This document shows, piece after piece, positions 1 through 5,108 of a DNA stretch of 5,108 nt. The notes beneath the pieces were generated by a model, which saw only the letters and a list, made by a program, of their open reading frames with translations, ran no database searches and was not told where the DNA came from. The translations under genes and the position numbers were made by a program. This DNA is from Thermomicrobiaceae bacterium (GTDB lineage: Bacteria; Chloroflexota; Chloroflexia; Thermomicrobiales; Thermomicrobiaceae): positions 1 through 5,108 of the forward strand of contig SKKR01000033.1 in the NCBI GenBank assembly GCA_007123655.1. Reading direction: 5' to 3'. The stretch's first letter is position 1. Each line of letters begins with the position of its first letter.

Positions 1-646
<646 letters not shown>

Positions 647-653
647 CGGGGCG

Positions 654-659
654 AAAGGA
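654..659 (+). promoter_or_regulatory. Ribosome binding site of the second pstB
   Basis: AAAGGA lies 7 bases before the ATG at 667, in the 20-base gap after the first pstB stop codon. It supports 667 as the start, which gives the protein an N-terminal extension of some 20-25 residues compared with typical PstB. The gap is too short for an independent promoter to be likely, which points to co-transcription. Confidence 0.6.
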
Positions 660-666
660 CGGGCAC

Positions 667-1521
667 ATGACGGCCGGGGAATCACATGACCGCGCGGACA
701 CTGAGATCAGCGTCGCCGAGCGTTTCTCCGGGGCAGGTAACGGTGAATCGACCGGCATCAAGCTCAGAGCGATGAATCTCAGCGTCTACTATGGGAGCTT
801 CCGGGCAATCAAGGACATCAATCTGGACTTCCCTGCCATGAAAGTCAGTGCGCTCATCGGATCTTCCGGTTCGGGGAAGTCAACGCTGCTTCGAACACTG
901 AATCGGTTGCATGACGCCGTTCCCGGCACGACCATCGAAGGCCAGGTCCTGCTTGACGACCAGCCAGTGTACGGGGAAGACGTCGACCCGATCATGGTCA
1001 GGCGACGCATTGGTATGGTCTTTCAGCGTCCGAATCCGTTCGACAAATCGATTTTCGAGAACGTGGCCTACGGATTGCGGTTTCTCGGCAAGATGTCCCG
1101 TGTCGAGCGTCAGGAGCGCGTCGAAGAGGCGCTGAAGAGTGCCGGGCTCTGGGACGAGGTGGCAGACCGGCTGAATACGTCCGCCTTCTCGCTTTCCGGT
1201 GGTCAGCAGCAGCGGCTCTGTATAGCGCGGGCGATCGCCGTAGAACCTGAAGTGGTTCTAATGGACGAGCCGACGTCTGCGCTGGATCCGATCGCCACGC
1301 ATCACGTTGAAGAATTGATGCGAGTGTTGGCGAAAAAGTTTACAATCATCGTTGTCACGCATAACATGCAGCAAGCTGCCAGAGTGTCAGATACAACCGC
1401 GTACATGACGATGGATGACGATCGCGCCGGGGTGGTCGTTGAAGTCGGTCCGACCGGGCGCATCTTCACGAACCCCGAAGATTCGCGCACGGAGGACTAC
1501 ATCACGGGGCGCATAGGTTAG
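667..1521 (+). CDS. pstB: Phosphate ABC transporter ATP-binding protein PstB, second tandem copy (complete)
   Basis: This is a complete 284-residue ATPase of the phosphate importer. ATP binding and hydrolysis by a PstB dimer drive inward transport through PstC/PstA. Visible motifs: A-loop tyrosines at 41-42, Walker A GSSGSGKS (65-72), Q-loop Q120 followed by RPNPFDKSI, signature LSGGQQQR (176-183), Walker B VVLMDEP (196-202), SALD (204-207), H-loop H232, and the PstB-like tail TEDYITGR. All catalytic positions are present. The family is usually about 250-260 residues; the excess is a polar, low-complexity N-terminus (about 1-30) with no visible signal or membrane segment. An alternative in-frame ATG at 772 would cut into the first conserved strand, so it is unlikely. 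The gene sits 20 bases after the first pstB and 15 before phoU, so all three are probably one transcript. The two copies may form a heterodimer or serve different conditions; the sequence does not decide. Tandem pstB genes are known elsewhere, for example Bacillus subtilis pstBA-pstBB. Confidence 0.95.
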   Translation: MTAGESHDRADTEISVAERFSGAGNGESTGIKLRAMNLSVYYGSFRAIKDINLDFPAMKVSALIGSSGSGKSTLLRTLNRLHDAVPGTTIEGQVLLDDQPVYGEDVDPIMVRRRIGMVFQRPNPFDKSIFENVAYGLRFLGKMSRVERQERVEEALKSAGLWDEVADRLNTSAFSLSGGQQQRLCIARAIAVEPEVVLMDEPTSALDPIATHHVEELMRVLAKKFTIIVVTHNMQQAARVSDTTAYMTMDDDRAGVVVEVGPTGRIFTNPEDSRTEDYITGRIG

Positions 1522-1523
1522 GA

Positions 1524-1528
1524 CGGAG
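1524..1528 (+). promoter_or_regulatory. Ribosome binding site of phoU
   Basis: CGGAG ends 8 bases before the ATG at 1537 and lies almost directly after the pstB stop codon (1519-1521). The tight spacing supports translation from the same mRNA as the upstream pstB. Confidence 0.5.
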
Positions 1529-1536
1529 CCCGGACC

Positions 1537-2223
1537 ATGGAAACTGCATCTCACAGTCGCGCGTATTTCGACCGGCAACTTCAGCGCGTTCGGGAGGATA
1601 TCCTGCTGCTCGGCAGCATGGCGGAAAAGTCGATTGAACGGTCTGTCGATTCGCTGAAACGTCGAGACCCGGAACTCGCTCAGGCAGTGATCGATGATGA
1701 CCGGTTGATCGACGACCGGACCTATGAGGTCGAAGAGCAGATCCTCCTTCTCATCGCGACGCAACAGCCCATGGCATCGGATCTCAGGGGACTGGCCGCG
1801 GCGCTGTTCATAATCACTGAACTCGAGCGGATGGGCGACTACGCCGAAGGGATCGCCAAGATCGCGCTCTCGTCTATCGACCAGCCGCCACTCAAGCCGT
1901 TGATCGATATCCCGAGAATGGCCGAGATCAGCACCAGCATGCTGCACCGCAGCCTGCAGGCGTTTATTGATCAGGATCTTGAAGCGTGCAAGGCAATCTG
2001 GCTGGAAGATGATGATGTAGACGGTCTGTACAAGCAGGTCTACCGGGAACTCCTGACGTTCATGCTGGAGGATCCCGGGACGATCGAACGAGCAACCCAG
2101 TTGCTCTGGGCCGCACACAACCTGGAGCGTATCGCCGATCGCGTCACAAACGTCTGCGAGCGGACCGCGTTCGTCATCACGGGTGATCCGCGCGCGTTGC
2201 CCGGAAAGGTCGACCCGGACTAA
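1537..2223 (+). CDS. phoU: Phosphate transport system accessory regulator PhoU
   Basis: PhoU is a cytoplasmic all-helical protein that represses the Pho response and restrains PstSCAB when phosphate is plentiful, in well-studied bacteria by linking PstB to the PhoR sensor kinase. At 228 residues this is a normal-length two-repeat PhoU. Each repeat carries the family's acidic metal-binding motif: ELERMGDYAEGI at 95-106 and NLERIADRVTNV at 195-206, exactly 100 residues apart as the tandem three-helix architecture predicts. The N-terminus (YFDRQLQRVREDILLLGSMA, 10-29) matches the usual first helix. The ATG at 1537 is preceded by a ribosome binding site and gives the expected family start. Its place directly after pstB is the classic pst-phoU order and is the best evidence that the upstream ATPases are phosphate-specific. 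No phoR/phoB pair is visible in the window, so the partner kinase cannot be named. The final residues (about 216-228) are polar and probably unstructured. Confidence 0.96.
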   Translation: METASHSRAYFDRQLQRVREDILLLGSMAEKSIERSVDSLKRRDPELAQAVIDDDRLIDDRTYEVEEQILLLIATQQPMASDLRGLAAALFIITELERMGDYAEGIAKIALSSIDQPPLKPLIDIPRMAEISTSMLHRSLQAFIDQDLEACKAIWLEDDDVDGLYKQVYRELLTFMLEDPGTIERATQLLWAAHNLERIADRVTNVCERTAFVITGDPRALPGKVDPD

Positions 2224-2274
2224 CCAGGTGAGACAAACGGTACGTTCGGTATCCGGTTGGGCTCGGGCAGGCAC

Positions 2275-2286
2275 AGGAGAGGAAGG
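2275..2286 (+). promoter_or_regulatory. Purine-rich ribosome binding site fixing the YciI start
   Basis: AGGAGAGGAAGG lies just upstream of the ATG at 2290; its GAGG core (2279-2282) is 7 bases from that ATG. An in-frame TTG at 2257 would place this purine tract inside the gene and add an arginine-rich leader unlike the family, so 2290 is the start. Confidence 0.7.
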
Positions 2287-2289
2287 TCA

Positions 2290-2550
2290 ATGAAGTTCGC
2301 GGTGGTGTTCCGGTATGACAACAAAGAGAAAATCTCCGAGATCCGCCCGCAGCATCGGGAGTACCTCGGTCAACTCCATCAGGAAGGCAAGATCTGGGCG
2401 TCTGGCCCGTTCACTGACGACAGTGGAGCGCTCATCGTTTACGAGGTGGACACCGAGCAGGAAGCCCGAGAACTCATCGAGAACGACCCGTTCCACGAGG
2501 CTGGGGTGTTTGCCTCTTACGCGATAAAGCCCTGGCAGCAGGTGTTCTAG
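2290..2550 (+). CDS. YciI family protein (small ferredoxin-like fold enzyme or binding protein)
   Basis: This encodes a complete 86-residue protein of the YciI/YCII-related family, small cytoplasmic proteins with a dimeric ferredoxin-like alpha+beta fold. Family hallmarks visible here are the opening strand MKFAVVFRYD, the conserved histidine in RPQHREYL (H22), the turn and strand ASGPFTDDSGALIVYE (37-52), the DPF motif at 66-68, and the closing strand YAIKPW (77-82). A conserved His-Asp pair in the family has been proposed as catalytic, but most members, this one included, have no established reaction. Length is typical (85-100 residues) and the fold appears whole. The gene begins 66 bases after phoU on the same strand with a strong ribosome binding site and no convincing terminator between, so it could be the last gene of the pst-phoU transcript; a functional tie to phosphate is not shown. 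Family assignment is firm and function unknown. Confidence 0.9.
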   Translation: MKFAVVFRYDNKEKISEIRPQHREYLGQLHQEGKIWASGPFTDDSGALIVYEVDTEQEARELIENDPFHEAGVFASYAIKPWQQVF

Positions 2551-2610
2551 CTGTCATTCCCCATCGTGCCAGTCGTTCAGTTGGCCAATCTCAGACGATC
2601 CGCCCCCGTC

Positions 2611-2638
2611 GCCCGTGACGTTCGGGCTATCAATTCTT
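2611..2638 (+). terminator. Weak candidate terminator after the YciI gene
   Basis: GCCCG (2611-2615) pairs with CGGGC (2623-2627) around a 7-base loop, followed by the A/T-rich stretch TATCAATTCTT (2628-2638). The stem is only 5 base pairs and the tail is not a true T-run, so this is at best a weak intrinsic terminator. It is the most plausible end point for the upstream transcript in the 162-base gap. Confidence 0.3.
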
Positions 2639-2695
2639 GCCCGAGTTCATGTCAGACTCGTCCACACGGGGCTTGACTTCAATCTGTTCGCATCT

Positions 2696-2707
2696 AGGCG
2701 GGGCGGG
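2696..2707 (+). promoter_or_regulatory. G-rich ribosome binding region of the HD-GYP gene
   Basis: AGGCGGGGCGGG precedes the GTG start at 2713. It offers two imperfect Shine-Dalgarno matches: AGGCGG, 11 bases away, and GGCGGG, 5 bases away. Neither is ideal, and combined with the GTG start this suggests modest translation. An in-frame TAG at 2695-2697 means no earlier start is possible. Confidence 0.4.
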
Positions 2708-2712
2708 TTTGC

Positions 2713-4209
2713 GTGAGTCAGACAGCCGTACGTGGCCTCAGCGATTCCCTGGTCGGTCGGGCGGTCGACCAGATCGGCACGATCCTTCTCTGGTTCGTAA
2801 TCGCCGCCGGTCCCCTTCTCGTCCTGTCGCTGCTCTACACTGGTCAGATTCCGGATCGGTTCGTGGCCGGGCCGGTGTTTCACTTCTATGTCGTAACTGG
2901 AACGTCAATCGTCGTCTTCGCGCTGGCGTTTCTCATGCGGACCGCGGCGGCGCAGCTGGGCGATCCCCGAGCGCTGTTCCTGTCACTGGCATTTCTCAGC
3001 ATGGCCGGGCTATTCACGGTGCATGCGCTGCTCACGCCGGGTGTTCTAGTAGAGATGAACCCGTGGGTCGGCCTGAGTGCCGGGCTTGCGCCGGCCGTCA
3101 CCGCCACGTTCCTGCTACTGGGTACGGTCAACTGGTCACCGGGTGTTCGCGCGTCGATCATCGACCATCAGCGACTCATGTCGTGGGGCGTTATCACCGG
3201 TGTCGGCGCCTTCGCGGCGCTGGCGATTGTGACAGCGGTGACGAATAGCTATCCCGGCGCGCTGCCTGAGACACTCCGAAGCCCAATCGTCGATCACGTC
3301 TTGCTGGCCGCGACATCCGGAATGCTGGTGTACGTCGTCGGTCATTACGCCTGGATTTACCGAAACAACGGGAGTCCGCTGGTTGTCGGGATCCTGATCA
3401 GCGCGATCTTTCTCGCTCAGGGGCAGGTGTCGGCGATGTTCGCTCCGATCTGGCACCTGAGTTGGTGGATCTATCACTTCCTGCTGCTCGCCGGGTTTGG
3501 CAGCGCGCTGGCTTTGCTGACGGTCGAATACGCAAACACCGGAAGCATCCGGACAGTGGTTGGCAAGTTGCTCCTGCAGGACTCGATGACGCAACTCCAG
3601 CGTGGCTATACTGACGTCATTGTTGCGCTGATTGAAGCGGTCGAGGCACGAGATCCGTATACCCACGGACACACGCAGAAGGTCTGCGAGCTATCCCAGT
3701 TGATGGCGCACGAACTCGGACTGTCCCGCGAAGATCAGAGAGTGACGATGCGGGCCGCGGTCCTGCATGACATCGGGAAGATCGCCGTCCCGGACGCGAT
3801 ACTCAACAAGGAAGGTTCACTGACCCGGGCAGAGTATGACCTGGCAAAGGAACATCCCAACCGCGGGTACCGCATGATTCGCCACGTCAGTTCACTTCGG
3901 CGGGAGGCGGACGGGATCCGGTATCACCACGAACGGCTCGATGGTTCGGGTTACCCGGACGGGCTGCAAGGGGACGAGATACCGGTAATCGCCCGCATCA
4001 TTGCCGTGGCGGATGTGTTCGACGCACTCACGTCCGACCGTCCGTACCGGCGGGCTTACCCGGTCGACCGGGCGCTTGAGATGATCATCGCCGAGCGAGG
4101 AACCAGGCTCGATGCTGAATGTGTCGATGCGCTGTTGCGCGTTCTTTCGGTGTGGAAGTCCCACGTTGAGTCGTTTCCGTCTTCCCGTATCCACCGCAAG
4201 GTGAGTTGA
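2713..4209 (+). CDS. Membrane-anchored HD-GYP domain protein, predicted cyclic di-GMP phosphodiesterase
   Basis: This is a 498-residue inner-membrane signalling protein. Hydrophobic stretches at about 22-43, 53-75, 86-108, 117-138, 157-177, 192-213, 221-243 and 248-270 give eight helices. Arginines lie in the loops predicted to be cytoplasmic (76-86, 139-156, 214-220), so both ends should face the cytoplasm. I cannot assign this membrane part to a named sensor family. A short linker (about 271-297) leads to the HD-GYP domain (about 298-480), which hydrolyses cyclic di-GMP in characterised members. Its metal-site residues all appear present: H320 in THGH, HD at 352-353 in LHDIGKI, H381 in EHP, HH at 405-406 with DGSGYP (410-415), and D434 in AVADVFDALT. 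No GGDEF, PAS or receiver domain is visible. GTG at 2713 is the only start that keeps helix 1, because TAG at 2695-2697 closes the frame upstream. An active phosphodiesterase is likely; the signal sensed is unknown. Confidence 0.93.
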   Translation: MSQTAVRGLSDSLVGRAVDQIGTILLWFVIAAGPLLVLSLLYTGQIPDRFVAGPVFHFYVVTGTSIVVFALAFLMRTAAAQLGDPRALFLSLAFLSMAGLFTVHALLTPGVLVEMNPWVGLSAGLAPAVTATFLLLGTVNWSPGVRASIIDHQRLMSWGVITGVGAFAALAIVTAVTNSYPGALPETLRSPIVDHVLLAATSGMLVYVVGHYAWIYRNNGSPLVVGILISAIFLAQGQVSAMFAPIWHLSWWIYHFLLLAGFGSALALLTVEYANTGSIRTVVGKLLLQDSMTQLQRGYTDVIVALIEAVEARDPYTHGHTQKVCELSQLMAHELGLSREDQRVTMRAAVLHDIGKIAVPDAILNKEGSLTRAEYDLAKEHPNRGYRMIRHVSSLRREADGIRYHHERLDGSGYPDGLQGDEIPVIARIIAVADVFDALTSDRPYRRAYPVDRALEMIIAERGTRLDAECVDALLRVLSVWKSHVESFPSSRIHRKVS

Positions 4210-4227
4210 CCACCGGCCACGGAGGTC
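4208..4227. terminator. Small hairpin at the convergent gene junction
   Basis: GACCACC (4208-4214) and GGAGGTC (4221-4227) form a 7-position stem with one A-A mismatch around a 6-base loop. It overlaps the HD-GYP stop codon and sits in the 44-base gap before the EamA stop codon. There is no T-run on either side, so it is a doubtful terminator, noted because two converging transcripts must end near here. Confidence 0.2.
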
Positions 4228-4253
4228 GTTGATCACTAGGGATTGCTGGATCC

Positions 4254-5108
4254 TCACGGTCGTTCAGTGCCTGGTGAATTGCCCGCAGCGACGACGTCGC
4301 GCTCCGGTGGTGGCGCGTCCCGGTGCAGTATGGTGGCCACGGCCAGTCCGGTGAGGATCAGGACTACGCCGAGGATCTCGCGGCTCCCGATCGACTCCGC
4401 GAGAACCAGCCTGCCGAGTACGAGTCCGACAATCGGAATCAGATAGGTAGCGTAGGACGCCATGGTCGCGCCGACGTCCCGGATGAGTCGGTAATAGAGG
4501 ATGTAGGCCAGCCCGGACGTCAGCAGACCGAGCGCCAGCACGGCCCCGACACGCTCCAGCGTGAGTTCGGAGGCCAGCGGATCGCCAAGCGCCGCAGCGA
4601 ACGGGGCGATGATCAGGAACGCGAGCAGGATCTGTGAGCCCGCCAGGACGATCGGGTCCCCGGAGATGTATCTTCTGGCGTACGCGAACGCGAGACCATA
4701 GCACACACTGGAGAAGACCACCGCAAACTGACCGCGGATCGACTCCGACGCCAGGTCCGCGATACCCGCGCCGGTCAGGACGGCGACGCCGGCAAACCCG
4801 AGCACGACGCCGGCGCCGCGCGGAATGCTCAGGCGTTCAGACTGGAACGCGACAACGGTGAACAGGATGGTGAACAGCGGTGTGGTCGAATTGAGCACCG
4901 CGGACAGTCCGGAGTCGATATGCTGGCCGGCCCAGGAGATCAGCGTCCATGGGATGACGTTGCCGATAACCGCCATAACGATAAGATGCAGCCAGAGTGT
5001 CCGGCCACCCGGCAGCGAAAGGCGCCAGGCGGCGATAACCGTGAACAAGAGCAAGGCCCCGAAGAAGAGTCGCGCGGTTACCAGCACCGTCGGAGAGATT
5101 CCCTCCAC
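4254..5108 (-). CDS. EamA/DMT superfamily transporter (5' end missing)
   Basis: This is a drug/metabolite-transporter superfamily permease, an inner-membrane carrier; characterised relatives export amino acids, metabolites or drugs. The 284 visible residues hold nine of the expected ten helices and both EamA repeats. The first repeat closes with SGLSAVLNSTTPLFTILF (66-83) and GVVLGFAGVAVL (100-111). The second repeat spans about 127-262 and includes SYATYLIPIVGLVLG (218-232) and GVVLILTGLAVA (247-258). The arginine of TARLFFGALL (13) is the usual conserved one after helix 1. The frame is still open at the right edge, and the GTG there (5108-5106) falls just before helix 2, so it is not the true start; about 30 residues with helix 1 are missing. 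The C-terminal tail (263-284) is polar and proline-rich. The gene converges on the HD-GYP gene, so it is a separate transcription unit. The substrate cannot be read from the sequence. Confidence 0.92.
   Translation of the reverse strand: MEGISPTVLVTARLFFGALLLFTVIAAWRLSLPGGRTLWLHLIVMAVIGNVIPWTLISWAGQHIDSGLSAVLNSTTPLFTILFTVVAFQSERLSIPRGAGVVLGFAGVAVLTGAGIADLASESIRGQFAVVFSSVCYGLAFAYARRYISGDPIVLAGSQILLAFLIIAPFAAALGDPLASELTLERVGAVLALGLLTSGLAYILYYRLIRDVGATMASYATYLIPIVGLVLGRLVLAESIGSREILGVVLILTGLAVATILHRDAPPPERDVVAAGNSPGTERP

Noticed and set aside
2238..2255. Imperfect hairpin (CGGTAC with GTATCCG, one bulged T) between phoU and the YciI gene
   Set aside because: The stem is short and bulged and no T-rich tail follows, so it is not a credible terminator or riboswitch.
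1387..2274. A 295-codon open frame on the minus strand across phoU
   Set aside because: It lies wholly opposite two well-identified genes (the end of pstB and all of phoU), resembles no family I know, and is rich in Arg and Asp as expected from the reverse of a GC-rich gene. It is a shadow frame.
2257..2289. TTG at 2257 as an upstream start for the YciI protein
   Set aside because: It adds an Arg/Gly-rich leader not seen in the family, and the strong ribosome binding site is placed for the ATG at 2290.
2673..2697. TTGACT at 2673-2678 as the -35 box of a promoter for the HD-GYP gene
   Set aside because: No acceptable -10 lies 16-18 bases downstream, where the sequence is G-rich; the best A/T-bearing candidate (about 2691-2696) matches TATAAT at only two positions and is too close.
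2637..3248. A 203-codon plus-strand frame overlapping the start of the HD-GYP gene
   Set aside because: It is an Arg/Ser-rich, low-complexity product typical of an out-of-frame reading of a GC-rich gene. The overlapping frame has clear membrane helices and a catalytic domain.
4264..4704. A 146-codon minus-strand frame inside the EamA gene
   Set aside because: Its Arg-rich product has no family resemblance, and the other frame shows both EamA repeats.

Overview
This is a GC-rich bacterial stretch with densely packed genes and no RNA gene, insertion sequence, CRISPR array or long repeat that I can see. GTG is used as a start codon. The protein features (tandem PstB ATPases with a [10 protein letters not shown] segment, and a polytopic HD-GYP protein) would fit Chloroflexota or a high-GC Gram-positive. 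That lineage guess is an impression from sequence style, not a search result, and is weak.

Layout, left to right. Bases 1-2223 (+) are the end of a phosphate uptake and signalling operon: a PstB-type ATPase cut by the left edge, a second complete PstB-type ATPase 20 bases later, and phoU 15 bases after that. A small YciI-family gene (2290-2550, +) follows after 66 bases and may be read through from phoU. A 162-base gap (2551-2712) holds a weak hairpin and then a GTG-started gene (2713-4209, +). It encodes an eight-helix membrane protein with a C-terminal HD-GYP domain, predicted to degrade cyclic di-GMP. Only 44 bases separate it from a convergent EamA/DMT-family transporter gene (4254-5108, -), whose 5' end lies past the right edge.

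How the genes fit together. The two PstB proteins would power a phosphate importer whose PstS, PstC and PstA subunits should be encoded left of the window. PhoU would couple transporter state to phosphate signalling. The HD-GYP protein is a separate signalling unit, and the EamA gene is an unrelated metabolite exporter or permease. Nothing shows that the HD-GYP or EamA proteins act with the Pst system.

I do not see a clear new multi-gene system. The points most worth a second look are the histidine-bearing, unassigned membrane sensor region of the HD-GYP protein and the diverged tandem PstB pair, which differ just after the Q-loop where ABC ATPases contact their permeases. No stretch over 300 bases lacks a gene.
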